55,093 bases of DNA, taken from NCBI GenBank assembly GCA_902492185.1, contig CABUKY010000002.1:1-55093 (forward strand), written 5' to 3'. The DNA comes from an uncultured Collinsella sp. (GTDB lineage Bacteria > Actinomycetota > Coriobacteriia > Coriobacteriales > Coriobacteriaceae). The notes below the pieces were generated by a model. It had not been told where the DNA came from, searched no databases, and worked only from the letters and a program-made list of their open reading frames with translations. The position numbers and the translations under genes are program-made. This document shows, piece by piece, positions 1 to 8,674 of this stretch (within the stretch, counting starts at the first letter, position 1; every line of letters begins with the position of its first letter).

Positions 1-487
1 TAAAGGTAAACCAGTGCTTGACCTCGGTGAACTCGGCAAAGCAGAACTTGGCGTACTCGACAAAGGCGTCGATCGTCGTGCGCGTCAGGAATCCCTCGCC
101 GCCGTTCTGGTAAAAGGCCTCGGGCGTATCGAAGTGATCGAGCGTGACATAGGGGATAACGCCAGCTTTGTTGCAGGTGGCGAAAAGCTCGTGATAGAAA
201 GCGACGCCCTCGGGGTTAATCTCGCCGGTGCCACTGGGGAAGATACGGCTCCAAGCGATGGAGACACGGATGCCGTTGATGCCGAAGCGCTGGCACAGGT
301 CGATATCGACCGGATACTTGTTGTAGAAATCGCTTGCGGGATCGGGGGAGAAGCGACCCTGGGCAGCCAGGAAATCGTCCCAGGGTACTTTGCCCTTGCC
401 GTGCGTGCGGGTCTCACCCTCAACCTGGTAAGCGGCGGTGGCGCCGCCAAATACAAAGCCGTCGGGGAACTGCATGGGGTTGGTCAT
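1..487 (-). CDS. lacG: 6-phospho-beta-galactosidase LacG, copy 1 (3' end outside window)
   Basis: Glycoside hydrolase family 1 enzyme expected to split lactose-6-phosphate into galactose-6-phosphate and glucose in the cytoplasm. Only the first 162 codons are in the window. From ATG 487 the product begins MTNPMQFPDGFVFGGATAAY and continues with the LacG-typical segments KGKVPWDDF, PASDFYNKYPVD, INGIRVSIAWSRIFPSG and VTLDHFDTPE. The catalytic acid/base and nucleophile glutamates lie beyond the edge. An upstream in-frame-looking ATG at 494 is in another frame. The gene follows lacE copy 1 by 76 bp on the same strand, so the two are probably co-transcribed from the operator region near 2450. It is a clear paralog of the complete gene at 3817-5256. 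LacG rather than BglA is preferred because of the close motif match and the surrounding lacFABC genes. Confidence 0.93.
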   Translation of the reverse strand, partial: MTNPMQFPDGFVFGGATAAYQVEGETRTHGKGKVPWDDFLAAQGRFSPDPASDFYNKYPVDIDLCQRFGINGIRVSIAWSRIFPSGTGEINPEGVAFYHELFATCNKAGVIPYVTLDHFDTPEAFYQNGGEGFLTRTTIDAFVEYAKFCFAEFTEVKHWFTF

Positions 488-563
488 GAGTCATCCTTTC
501 TGTGGGATACGGATAGGGAGAGGTGCCCGAACTGGGGATCCGGGCACCAACAGAGGGAGGAAA

Positions 564-2342
564 CTAGTCGAGGTTCTCGCGGAGCCACTTGATGGCGCCA
601 GCGGGGTCGCGGGTAAGGTCGATATATTCCTTACCGCGCGGAGCGAGCAGCTTAATGCCCAGGCGATCGGTGTCGGCCTTCATGTCGTTGTAGTAGCTAC
701 GAACCTGCGGGGCGAGCACGATGACGTCGTACTGATCCATGATGGCAGTGTGCTGGCCATAGGCGCCTGCGGAGGAAGCGATGTTCTCTCCGGTCTGCGC
801 GGCACCTTCCTTGATGGCGTTGGCGAGCATGGCAGAGGTGCCGGCGCCGGCGCACAGGACGAGGACCTTCAGGCCGTCGACATCCTTCTTGGCGGATGCG
901 TCGGCGGCGGGCTCGGACTGATCGGCGACAGGCTCGCTGTCGGCGGCAGCGGCGGTCGTCTTGACGGAAGCGGTAGCCTGCTCGACAGCGGGCGCAGAGG
1001 TGCTGGCGGCGATGGTGGCAGCACCATCGGACTCAAGACCCAGCTCGGCGGCGCGCTCGGCCTCCTGGTCGCAGAGCAGCTTATCGTATGCCTTCAAGAA
1101 CGGCAGGTAAATGATGGCGTCCAGCAAGATGATGATTGCGACAAACACCAGGGCGATAAGCTGGAAGTTCGTGGTGATGAAAATGCCGATGGGGGCAGGG
1201 GTAGCCCAAGGCACCACAAAGGAGAAGCCGTTCATGCCCACGTTGTCGATAAAGAACTTGGCAACACTTACGTTGACGCAGCCGGCGGCAACAAAGGGGA
1301 TGAGCATGTAGGGGTTAAGGATCATCGGCGCGCCAAAGAGCAGCGGCTCGTTGACGGCGAAGGCAACAGGAACAATCGAGGCCTTACCGACGGCTTTGAG
1401 CTGCTTGGACTTCATAAAGAGAATCAGCAGAAGCGGCACGATGAACGTGGCGCCGGTGCCGCCGAACTCACCCACGAGCGACATGTTAAAGGTGAGGGAG
1501 TGGGCGGGGTGGCCGCCTGCCAGCAGAACCTGCAGGTTCTCGGCCTGGTTGGCAAGACGGATGGGGTCGATGCCCGGCTGGACAATCGAAGGACCGTGGA
1601 CACCGATGAACCAGAAGAACGCGGTGGCTGCCTGGATAAGGATAAGGCCAGGATAGGTTTCTGCAGCGGTAAAGAGCGGGGAGAGCAGTTTGATAAGCAG
1701 CTCGGAGAACGGAACGCCCATGAGGTTACGCACAACCACATCGATGATGCCGCAAATGATGACAGCGCCACCGAAGGGGATGATGTCGCGGAAGTTCTGA
1801 GCGATGGCGCCCGGGACCTCCTTGGGCAGCTTAATGGTCAGATCGCGCGAGACGCAGAATTTGTAGACCCAAACGGTAATGAACGCGGCGATATAGGCCG
1901 AGAACAGACCGCGCGTGCCCATGCTGGTGCAATCGAAGACCGAAAGCTCGGAGCCGTTGAACTTGGTGGTGAACTGCGTAACAGCGAGCAGCAGCATGCT
2001 GCACTGGGCGGCCACCATGGTGGAGCCGTCGTTGAGCACCTTGCCGGCGGGCATGCGACGGTTCATGGAAGCCGTGAAGTTCTTGGCGGTGGTGCCGGCA
2101 ACCATGATGCCCATGACACCCATGGTGAAGTTGTACAGCTTGTTGCACCAGTCGATGAGCGGCTGGGGCAGCGTGATGCCAACTACGCCAGGAAGGGTGG
2201 CAATGAGCAGGAAGATCGAAGAGGTGAGGACAATGGGCATGCACCCAAGGAATCCGTCCTTGATGGCCTGGAGGTAGATGTTCCTCGAGATCTTCTCAAA
2301 GAACGGCTGATGCTTTTCGAGCATCTTTACGATGGCGTCCAT
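564..2342 (-). CDS. lacE: Lactose-family PTS EIICB protein LacE, copy 1
   Basis: Membrane permease that imports and phosphorylates a beta-galactoside (lactose type), receiving phosphate from EIIA. The 592-residue protein opens with the LacE-like segment HQPFFEKISRNIYLQAIKDG. An EIIC membrane domain of about 420 residues follows, with GVHGPSIVQPGIDP and AVNEPLLFGAPMILNPYMLIPF. An Ala/Ser/Pro-rich linker (about 440-490) leads into an EIIB domain whose phosphocysteine is Cys497 in VLVLCAGAGTSAML. Length matches fused LacE proteins. It is the first gene of a lacE-lacG unit, divergent from a LacI gene at 2618, with a palindromic operator between them. The matching EIIA is not fused and is probably the product of the gene at 8675. 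Cellobiose or another beta-glucoside remains possible as substrate. Confidence 0.92.
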   Translation of the reverse strand: MDAIVKMLEKHQPFFEKISRNIYLQAIKDGFLGCMPIVLTSSIFLLIATLPGVVGITLPQPLIDWCNKLYNFTMGVMGIMVAGTTAKNFTASMNRRMPAGKVLNDGSTMVAAQCSMLLLAVTQFTTKFNGSELSVFDCTSMGTRGLFSAYIAAFITVWVYKFCVSRDLTIKLPKEVPGAIAQNFRDIIPFGGAVIICGIIDVVVRNLMGVPFSELLIKLLSPLFTAAETYPGLILIQAATAFFWFIGVHGPSIVQPGIDPIRLANQAENLQVLLAGGHPAHSLTFNMSLVGEFGGTGATFIVPLLLILFMKSKQLKAVGKASIVPVAFAVNEPLLFGAPMILNPYMLIPFVAAGCVNVSVAKFFIDNVGMNGFSFVVPWATPAPIGIFITTNFQLIALVFVAIIILLDAIIYLPFLKAYDKLLCDQEAERAAELGLESDGAATIAASTSAPAVEQATASVKTTAAAADSEPVADQSEPAADASAKKDVDGLKVLVLCAGAGTSAMLANAIKEGAAQTGENIASSAGAYGQHTAIMDQYDVIVLAPQVRSYYNDMKADTDRLGIKLLAPRGKEYIDLTRDPAGAIKWLRENLD

Positions 2343-2443
2343 AGAGCTCCTTTGCTACTTGATGCGCGATGCATGTGGATGGAACTGGTCGTCGATGGAT
2401 GGTCAGGACTGCCCGGAAACCTTCCTGCTTAAGGAAGGCATTG

Positions 2444-2488
2444 CGAAATGACAACGTTGTCATTTCGTTAATGACAACGTAAGACATT
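2444..2488. promoter_or_regulatory. LacI-type operator pair between lacE-1 and lacI-1
   Basis: A perfect 24-bp palindrome at 2444-2467 has the core AATGACAACGTTGTCATT, centred on CG as LacI-family sites are. A second, imperfect copy follows at 2471-2488 (AATGACAAC then AAGACATT). Both lie in the divergent promoter region, so binding by the adjacent LacI protein is inferred. Confidence 0.75.
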
Positions 2489-2617
2489 ATTGGAAGAGCA
2501 ACAAGGATATACGGGCGAGTGGTCGATATTGTTCGGTAAACGGTTGATTTATCAGTCAGGCAGGTGGTGTATGCTAGAACGCAAAAAACAAGTGATAGAG
2601 AATCGAGTGGAGAAGCA

Positions 2618-3628
2618 GTGACAACGATGGACAAGAAAAACGTCTCGATGAACGACGTGGCGATTGCCGCGGGTGTTTCTCTCAAGACGGTTTCGCGTGT
2701 GATCAACGAGCCCGATAGCGTGCGAGAGTCGACACGCGATAAGGTCCATTCGGCAATGGAGGCGCTCGGATTTCGAACCAACTTTGCCGCTCGTTCGCTC
2801 AAGTTGGGCCGTTACGGGTGCATCGGCGTGGTGCTGTTCCACTTGTCGGGCGGCGCCGTGGACATGATTGACGGTATCGCCGATGCCGCCGAAGAGCGAG
2901 GCTTTGCGCTCACGATGATCAAAAAGCGGGCGGGGGAGAAGATGACCCTCGCCGAAGCGGCGCGTAGGATGTCGCAGCTTCCCGTCGACGGCATGATCTT
3001 CAATCTGCGCCAGATGGTCGACGACTTCGATACGTTTGAGGCGCCGAAAGACCTCAAGACGGTGATTATCACACCGATGGAACATCCTACCTGCTCCACC
3101 GTCAGTGACGACCAAGAGGGTGGTGCGCGCATGGCGTGCGAGTACTTCTTAAATTGTGGGCACAAGAACGTATACTTCGTCTCTGGTAAGAAAGAGGCGC
3201 TGTCGAGCCAGAGTCGTATGAAAGGTTGGCGTGCGGCACTCGAGGCGCGTGGCATTGAGCCGCCCGAGCCTCTGCAAGGCGATTGGAATGCGGATAGTGG
3301 CTATGCCGCAGGCCTTGCGCTTGCCGATAAACCCGATTGCACGGCGGTCCTCGCCGCTAACGACTGCATGGCAAACGGCGTGATGATGGCTCTTCGTGAC
3401 AAAGGGCTCAGTGTGCCCGACGACGTGTCCGTGATCGGCTTCGACGATGAGCTCTACAAGACGATACCTAATTCGATTCTGACGTCGGTGAAGTTCCGTC
3501 ACCGCGAGCTGGGCGTCCGTGCGCTTAACGAGGTCGTCGCAGGTTTGGAAGCCCCGAGCTCCAGAAGCCGTACGCTCGTCTCGGGCGTGCTGGTCGAGCG
3601 TTCCAGCGTGAAGGACCTGCGGGCGTAG
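2618..3628 (+). CDS. LacI-family transcriptional regulator 1
   Basis: Sugar-responsive repressor expected to control the divergent lacE-lacG copy 1. An N-terminal LacI helix-turn-helix (VSMNDVAIAAGVSLKTVSRV, then a hinge helix ending NFAARSLK) precedes a periplasmic-binding-protein-like effector domain with VDGMIFNLRQM, HPTCSTVSDDQEGG and DDVSVIGFDDELYKTIPNSILTSVKF. The start is placed at GTG 2618, five bases after GGAGAA. ATG 2627 is an alternative, whereas an upstream ATG at 2564 has no ribosome site and would add residues unlike the family. It is clearly paralogous to the regulators at 7456 and 15374, sharing the D-F-(D/E)-T-F segment and CSTV motif. The effector, probably a lactose or galactose derivative, cannot be read from sequence. 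Confidence 0.9.
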   Translation: MTTMDKKNVSMNDVAIAAGVSLKTVSRVINEPDSVRESTRDKVHSAMEALGFRTNFAARSLKLGRYGCIGVVLFHLSGGAVDMIDGIADAAEERGFALTMIKKRAGEKMTLAEAARRMSQLPVDGMIFNLRQMVDDFDTFEAPKDLKTVIITPMEHPTCSTVSDDQEGGARMACEYFLNCGHKNVYFVSGKKEALSSQSRMKGWRAALEARGIEPPEPLQGDWNADSGYAAGLALADKPDCTAVLAANDCMANGVMMALRDKGLSVPDDVSVIGFDDELYKTIPNSILTSVKFRHRELGVRALNEVVAGLEAPSSRSRTLVSGVLVERSSVKDLRA

Positions 3629-3651
3629 ACGTGCTCGGCCTGTTCGTCTAA

Positions 3652-3696
3652 ATCTGTAACAGGTAGGGCCGAAAATCTCAGCTAGATGTTACAGAT
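3652..3696. repeat. Inverted repeat downstream of lacI-1
   Basis: Ten-base arms ATCTGTAACA (3652-3661) and TGTTACAGAT (3687-3696) flank a 25-base loop. The repeat lies just after the lacI-1 stop. It lacks a following T tract, so termination is uncertain. Confidence 0.5.
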
Positions 3697-3720
3697 CGAG
3701 ACAAACGGCCCCCAGGCCGA

Positions 3721-3770
3721 ACAAAAACAAAAGACCGGGGGCGGCGCGCCGTGTGACGTGCCGCCCCCGG
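3721..3770 (-). terminator. Rho-independent terminator of the lacE-2/lacG-2 unit
   Basis: An 11-bp perfect stem, CCGGGGGCGGC (3735-3745) with GCCGCCCCCGG (3760-3770), is followed on the minus strand by TCTTTTGTTTTTGT. It sits 47 bp past the lacG-2 stop. Confidence 0.85.
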
Positions 3771-3816
3771 CTGAGAAATGGGGACAGGTTATTTGGGCAG
3801 GCGACCCCGCAAGCCG

Positions 3817-5256
3817 CTAGTCCAGACGACGGGTCTGCGCCACGTGCTTATACCAGTAGGCGCTTGCCTTGGGCGTGCGCTTCTGGGTTTCAAAGTCAAC
3901 GTAGAAGAAGCCGTAACGCTTGTTGTAGCCATTGGTCCAGGAGAACTGATCCTGCAGGCTCCACAGGAAGTAGCCGCCCACGTTGACACCCACCTCCATG
4001 GCCTTGAGCAACCAGCGCAGGTGCTGCTCGATGTAGTCGATGCGCGGCTGGTCGTCCACAAAACCGTCCTTGTAGGGGTCCTTGTAGCCCATGCCGTTCT
4101 CGGTGATGAAGATCTGCTTGTAGTTGGGGTAGCGCTGCTTAATGTAGACGAGCAGATCGAACAGGCCCTCGGGATAGATGATCCAGTCCCAGTCGGTGGT
4201 GGGGATACCAGGCTTGTTCACATGCTCGCCAATACCCTTAACGCGCCAGCGGCCGGTGCCCTTCTCGCCCGTACCGTTGTGGTGCAGGTCGTTCTCGCCG
4301 TCGTAAGCCTTCAAGAAGCGGCACTGGTAGTTGTTAACGCCCAAGTAGTCGTTGTAGAGCGCGGCCTCGCGCATAATCTCGAGGTCCTCGTTCAGGATCT
4401 CGATGGTGCCGCCCGAGACGGCAGCCAGGCGGTTGGCGCACTCGAGGGTGTCGGGGGCATAGTCGCCGCGGAAGGTGGCGTCGAGCAGAAACTGGTTCTG
4501 CAGCACGTGCTCGTTGTTGGCGGCTTTGATGTCGGCGGGGTCGTTCTCGTTGAGCGGATACTTAAACTCTAACGACTGAATGACGCCGATCTTGCCCTTA
4601 AAACCGCCGTTGTGGAAGGCCAGTACTGCCTTGGCGTGGGCGAGCATCATGTTGTGCTCGCACTGGAAAGCCTCGGCCAGATGCGCCTTGACGCCACCGG
4701 GGAAGGTGCCCTCGATGTAGGTGTTGGAGGCGTCGGCCCAGATCTCGTTAAAGGTGAACCAGTAGGTCACCTGGTCGGCGTACTCCTTAAAGCAGAAGGT
4801 GGCAAAGTCCACAAAGGCGTCGATGGTCTCGCGGTTGAGGAAATCGCCCTTCTCAAAGAGGGGCAGCGGCGTGTCAAAGTGATGCAGCGTGACAAACGGC
4901 TCAACATGGTGCTTATGGCACTCGGCGAAGAGATCGTGGTAGAACTGGACGCCCTCGGGGTTGATTTCGCCGGTACCGTTGGGGAAGATGCGGCTCCAGG
5001 CGATAGAGAGGCGAATGCCGTTGATGCCAAACTCCTCGCACAGCTCCAGATCGACGGGGTACTGGTTGTAGAAGTCGGAAGCGGGATCGGGGGAGAAGCG
5101 CCCCTGGGCCTCCAGGAAGTCGTCCCAGGCAACCTTGCCCTTACCGTGAGTGCGGGTCTCGCCCTCTACCTGGTAGGCAGCGGTGGCGCCGCCAAAGACA
5201 AAGCCCTCGGGAAACTGCGCAGGCGGGTTGGTGACGCTAGCAGGGTTAACGGACAT
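3817..5256 (-). CDS. lacG: 6-phospho-beta-galactosidase LacG, copy 2
   Basis: Complete family 1 glycosidase of 479 residues, hydrolysing lactose-6-phosphate in the cytoplasm. Visible landmarks are the N-terminal FVFGGATAAYQVEG, VTLHHFDTP, the acid/base Glu171 in TFNEI and the nucleophile Glu386 in ITENG. The phosphate-recognition stretch runs from Ser439 through Lys446 and Tyr448 (SWTNGYNKRYG) and is typical of 6-phospho-glycosidases. The text matches LacG proteins of lactic cocci nearly throughout, including LFAECHK-HHVEPFVTL and RTPKASAYWYK-like endings. It lies 66 bp downstream of lacE-2 and ends at a strong terminator. Substrate assignment to 6-phospho-galactosides rather than glucosides is inferred from that match and from lacABC nearby. 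Confidence 0.95.
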   Translation of the reverse strand: MSVNPASVTNPPAQFPEGFVFGGATAAYQVEGETRTHGKGKVAWDDFLEAQGRFSPDPASDFYNQYPVDLELCEEFGINGIRLSIAWSRIFPNGTGEINPEGVQFYHDLFAECHKHHVEPFVTLHHFDTPLPLFEKGDFLNRETIDAFVDFATFCFKEYADQVTYWFTFNEIWADASNTYIEGTFPGGVKAHLAEAFQCEHNMMLAHAKAVLAFHNGGFKGKIGVIQSLEFKYPLNENDPADIKAANNEHVLQNQFLLDATFRGDYAPDTLECANRLAAVSGGTIEILNEDLEIMREAALYNDYLGVNNYQCRFLKAYDGENDLHHNGTGEKGTGRWRVKGIGEHVNKPGIPTTDWDWIIYPEGLFDLLVYIKQRYPNYKQIFITENGMGYKDPYKDGFVDDQPRIDYIEQHLRWLLKAMEVGVNVGGYFLWSLQDQFSWTNGYNKRYGFFYVDFETQKRTPKASAYWYKHVAQTRRLD

Positions 5257-5322
5257 GATGATCCAATCGTCTAAATCGAAGGGCCAGCCGGCTGTGGATG
5301 GTCGGCTGGCCCTAAGCGTTAC

Positions 5323-7098
5323 TTACTTCGAGAGTTGCTCGCTTACGAAGGCGAGAGACTTATCGCCGTTCTGGGAAAGCTCGATGTACTGCTTACCGCG
5401 GCAGGCGACGCACTTGTTGCCCACGCGCTCGCAGTCCTTCTGCAGGTCGGCCAGGTAGCTTGCGGCCTGCGGGGCCAGGACGACCAGGTCAAAGTCGGGG
5501 AGCATGTCGACGTGGTTGCCATAGGCCTCGGCAGCGGTCTCAAGATTGATGCCGCGCTCCTTGGCAGCCTTGGCCAGCGCGTTGGCAAGCAGGCCCGAGG
5601 TACCGCCACCCTGGCAGAGCACGAGCACGCGCTTGCCGTTGAGGTCGCTGGCGGTCATTGCCTCGGCAGTGGGTGCTGCGGAAGCGGCGGGGGCGTCGGC
5701 CTTCACGGCCTCGGCAGCAGCGCCAGCGGCAACGCTCTTGGCGTCAGCCTTGCCCTGGAAGGCATCGTTGAGCTTGGCGGCCTTCTCGGCGTTCTTGGCG
5801 GCGAGTTCCTCCTGGGAAATCTCGGCCTCCTCGGCGCACTTCTGGGCGTCATAGGCACGGAAGAACGGATAGTACAGGGCAAAGTCGACGATCAGGATGA
5901 TGGCGAGCATCACAAAGGCGAGCGGCTGGAAGCCCAAGCCCATGATGGTGCCGATGGGGCCGGGGACAGTCCAAGGCAGGGTGTACATAAAGCCGTTCAT
6001 GCCCAAGAAGTCGATAAAGATCTTGAGGATCCAGATGTTGGCGATCGGGGCAAAGACAAACGGGACAAAGAAGACGGGATTGAGCACGATGGGTGCGGCG
6101 AACAGCAGCGGCTCGTTGACGGCAAAGCAGACCGGGACGATGGCGGCCTTACCGACGGCGCGCATCTCCTGAGACTTGGCCAGGAAGCAGAACATAAAGA
6201 CCAGGACAAGCGTGGCGCCGGTGCCGCCCATGCAGACGACGAAGTACTGGGCACCCTGGGTCAGGACAGCGGAAGCGTGCTGACCGGCCTGGAACGCAGC
6301 CAGGTTGTCGGTCATATTGGCAACGAGAGCGGCAGCGATGGCGGGCTCGACGATCGAGGGGCCGTGGACGCCCACGAACCAGAACAGGCTCATGGCGCCG
6401 TAGATCACAGCGAGGCCGATGTAGCCGTCGGCAGCGGTGAACAGGGGCTGGAACACCTGGATGACGCCCTGGGCAAAGCAGAAGCCAAAAGCAGCGCGGA
6501 AGGCGATGTCAAAGACCCAAAAGACGGTGATGCAGACGGAGAAGGGGATGATGTCCTTAAAGGTCTGCGAAATGTTGGGCGGAACCTGCTCGGGCATCTT
6601 GACGGTGATGTTGCGCTTAATGAAGAACTTGTAGATGATGCCGGTCACAAACGCAGCGATGAAGGCGGTCAGCAGGCCCTTGGAACCAAGGTAAGTGGTG
6701 TTGAAGCCGCTGGCAGCGTCCGTGGCGATCGTGTCGCTCGAAAGGAGCAAGAAGCCGATGATGGCCGCGCACATGCACGAGATAAAGTTGATCTGGTTGT
6801 TCTTGGGCAGGTCGCGGTTCTGCGCGTCGGCGAAGTGCTTGGCCGTGGTGGCGGCGCAGGCGATGGCCAAGATGCCCATGGAGTAGTTGTAGCACTTCCA
6901 CAGGGCGTTGTTGATGTCATCAGGCCAGTAGAAACCCCAGATGTTGGGGACCGAGGCTACCAGGCAGAAGATGGACGAGAAGATGATGATGGGGATGACG
7001 GAGATAAAGCCGTCGCGGATCGCCTTGAGGTACTTGTTGCGGGCGATCGCGTTGAAAAAGGGCTGGCCCTTTTCGATGATGGCGATGAGTTGCTCCAT
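5323..7098 (-). CDS. lacE: Lactose-family PTS EIICB protein LacE, copy 2
   Basis: Second sugar-importing EIICB protein, 591 residues, paralogous to the one at 564-2342. The N-terminus (KGQPFFNAIARNKYLKAIRD, then SVPNIWGFYWPDD) is even closer to classical LacE. The EIIC domain contains GVHGPSIVEPAI and AVNEPLLFAAPIVLNPVFFVPF. An Ala/Lys-rich linker (about 430-485) joins the EIIB domain with phosphocysteine Cys495 in VLVLCQGGGTSGLLANALAK. It heads a lacE-lacG unit and faces a LacI gene across 357 bp that holds two operator-like palindromes. Both paralogs probably draw phosphate from one EIIA (lacF at 8675), as neither has a fused EIIA. Confidence 0.94.
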   Translation of the reverse strand: MEQLIAIIEKGQPFFNAIARNKYLKAIRDGFISVIPIIIFSSIFCLVASVPNIWGFYWPDDINNALWKCYNYSMGILAIACAATTAKHFADAQNRDLPKNNQINFISCMCAAIIGFLLLSSDTIATDAASGFNTTYLGSKGLLTAFIAAFVTGIIYKFFIKRNITVKMPEQVPPNISQTFKDIIPFSVCITVFWVFDIAFRAAFGFCFAQGVIQVFQPLFTAADGYIGLAVIYGAMSLFWFVGVHGPSIVEPAIAAALVANMTDNLAAFQAGQHASAVLTQGAQYFVVCMGGTGATLVLVFMFCFLAKSQEMRAVGKAAIVPVCFAVNEPLLFAAPIVLNPVFFVPFVFAPIANIWILKIFIDFLGMNGFMYTLPWTVPGPIGTIMGLGFQPLAFVMLAIILIVDFALYYPFFRAYDAQKCAEEAEISQEELAAKNAEKAAKLNDAFQGKADAKSVAAGAAAEAVKADAPAASAAPTAEAMTASDLNGKRVLVLCQGGGTSGLLANALAKAAKERGINLETAAEAYGNHVDMLPDFDLVVLAPQAASYLADLQKDCERVGNKCVACRGKQYIELSQNGDKSLAFVSEQLSK

Positions 7099-7156
7099 GC
7101 AATGCTCCTAAGAGTCGGTGGGTTAGCAACGATGGTAGCTTTTGGCGTTCAGTTGC

Positions 7157-7300
7157 CAAAATGTTGACGTTGCCATTTTGCGACACAAAAAAAGACGCGA
7201 ACCGGTGGTTCCTGTGCCTGCGAACCGTCGATTCCCTATGCGTAAACGTTTGAGCCGCCCGGTGGCTCTGTGTTTGCGCAATGGCAACGTTAACATTTGG
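7157..7300. promoter_or_regulatory. Two LacI-type operators between lacE-2 and lacI-2
   Basis: Site one at 7157-7180 has CAAAATG and CATTTTG ends around GACGTT. Site two at 7280-7297 reads AATGGCAACGTTAACATT. The two are roughly inverted copies of one motif (AATGTTRACGTTGCCATT), 120 bp apart, which would allow looping by a tetrameric LacI protein. The motif differs from that of module 1 mainly in the arms (GGCA/GTTA against GACA/GTCA). The rest of the 357-bp gap shows only a short CGAACCGGTGGTTC palindrome. Confidence 0.7.
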
Positions 7301-7455
7301 GCGCCAAAAGCCGTTTGGGGAAGCAAAAATGTCGGTGAACGGTAGGTTTTGGGTGGTGAGCGTATGGTGGGGGAGGCGTTGGATATACTTGAAGGCGTTA
7401 AAAATGACTGCGCAAGGTGCCACCAATGGCATCGTTGACATAGAAAGATCGACCT

Positions 7456-8460
7456 ATGGCCGCTGTTAAAAAATCGGTATCCGTCAAGGATGTGGCACGT
7501 CTCGCGGGCGTCTCGGAGCAGACAGTCTCGCGTACGGTGCACGATTCGCCCAGCGTACGCCCCGAGACCAAGGAGCGCGTGCGTGCCGCCATGCGCGAGC
7601 TGGGGTATCGCCCCAATTTTGCCGGTCGATCGCTGCGCCGTGGCAAGTTTAAGACCGTCGGCGTTGCCATGTTCAACATTACCGGTACCGGCAACCTCGA
7701 CCGTATGGAGGGCTTTGCCGCCGCGGCTGACAAACATGGCTATGCCATCACCCTTACTAAAGTAGATGGACATCCGTATACCCTCGAGAGCGCATCGTCG
7801 CGTATGAGCGCACTGCCAGTGGACGGTATGGTTGTGATCATGAATCGCATGCCGGCGGACTTTGGCACCTTCGAGCCGCTACCTGGCATGCAGACGGTGC
7901 TCGTTACCATGCTGGAGCACCCGCTCTGTTCAACGGTCGATAACGACCAGTTCGATTGCTCGCGCCAGGTGGTCGAGTACTTGCTGGAGCGGGGGCACAA
8001 GACTGTGCACTTTATCTCGTGTCCCGAGCGCTCGCTTTCGGGCATGCGGCGCGAGGAAGGCTGGCGTGAGACATTGCGTGCGCATGGCATTGAGTTCCCG
8101 CAGCTCGTGCGTGGCGACTGGACGGCGCAGAGTGGATATGCTGCCGGCCAGGCGCTTGCGGATGATCCGACCTGCACGGCCATTTATGCCTCCAACGATG
8201 CCATGGCATATGGCTGCATCCGTGGGCTCGAGTCGCGCGGGAAGTGCGTGCCCCAGGACGTGAGCGTGGTGGGTGTTGATGACAGCCTGGGCGATATCGT
8301 GCCCGATTGTCGCCTGACCACGGTGCGCTTTGACAACAAGCGCGTCGGCATGTGGGCGGTTGACAAGATTGCCGGCGCCGAGGGCGTTGAACCCGGTGTG
8401 GAGCACATGCTGTTTCCGGGCGTGCTCGTCGAGGGCGATACGGTGCGCGATGTACGCTAG
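7456..8460 (+). CDS. LacI-family transcriptional regulator 2
   Basis: 334-residue repressor with the LacI DNA-binding head (SVKDVARLAGVSEQTVSRTV, hinge NFAGRSLRRGK) and a sugar-binding core. The core shows VDGMVVIMNRMPADFGTF, HPLCSTVDNDQFDCSR, YASNDAMAYGC and DVSVVGVDDSLGDIVPDCRLTTVRF. It is divergent from lacE-2 and most likely controls that unit through the sites at 7157-7300. It reads toward lacF, which begins 214 bp later, so partial read-through into lacF is possible. The three LacI proteins in the window share a layout and a DWTAQSGYAAG/DWNADSGYAAG segment that suggests similar ligands. The start ATG 7456 leads directly into the HTH, with only a weak upstream AAAGA. Confidence 0.9.
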   Translation: MAAVKKSVSVKDVARLAGVSEQTVSRTVHDSPSVRPETKERVRAAMRELGYRPNFAGRSLRRGKFKTVGVAMFNITGTGNLDRMEGFAAAADKHGYAITLTKVDGHPYTLESASSRMSALPVDGMVVIMNRMPADFGTFEPLPGMQTVLVTMLEHPLCSTVDNDQFDCSRQVVEYLLERGHKTVHFISCPERSLSGMRREEGWRETLRAHGIEFPQLVRGDWTAQSGYAAGQALADDPTCTAIYASNDAMAYGCIRGLESRGKCVPQDVSVVGVDDSLGDIVPDCRLTTVRFDNKRVGMWAVDKIAGAEGVEPGVEHMLFPGVLVEGDTVRDVR

Positions 8461-8491
8461 GGCGCGGGTCTGTTTGGGTTTCCGCTAATTG

Positions 8492-8559
8492 TGTTCGATA
8501 TTGTTCAGATTGGTTTAAAAACCGTTCACGGTCGAAAAGTGACCGTTCATAGCTCGAAA
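8492..8559 (+). promoter_or_regulatory. Operator array upstream of lacF with a 21-bp period
   Basis: ATTGTTCA (8500), ACCGTTCA (8521) and ACCGTTCA (8542) are spaced exactly 21 bp, two helical turns. The last two extend to ACCGTTCA-N2-G-TCGAAA. TGTTCGATATTG at 8492-8503 is the reverse complement of CAATATCGAACA found upstream of the aldolase gene at 18706. A phased array on one DNA face fits DeoR-type repressors. Assignment to the regulator at 17770 is inferred. Confidence 0.6.
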
Positions 8560-8674
8560 TTACGTTTTGCGCTGTTCTTTTTTGTTTGAATGTTATTGTT
8601 TCTGTCATACACAACGCAGCGCGTATGCCCGGACGCGATGCTCTCCATTGGTTCATATGTGAAAGGAACGCAAC

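Noticed and set aside
438..2432. Long plus-strand open frame of 664 codons opposite lacE-1
   Set aside because: It is the antisense shadow of lacE-1; the product is low-complexity Gly/Asp/Glu-rich text with no ribosome site and no family resemblance.
564..5256. Assigning the two PTS/glycosidase modules to cellobiose (celB/bglA)
   Set aside because: LacG-type text including SWTNGYNKRYG and LacE-type N-termini, together with lacF and lacABC, fit lactose better; cellobiose is kept only as an alternative for copy 1.
5335..7167. Long plus-strand open frame of 610 codons opposite lacE-2
   Set aside because: Same antisense effect in a GC-rich gene; the minus-strand EIICB protein has clear motifs throughout.
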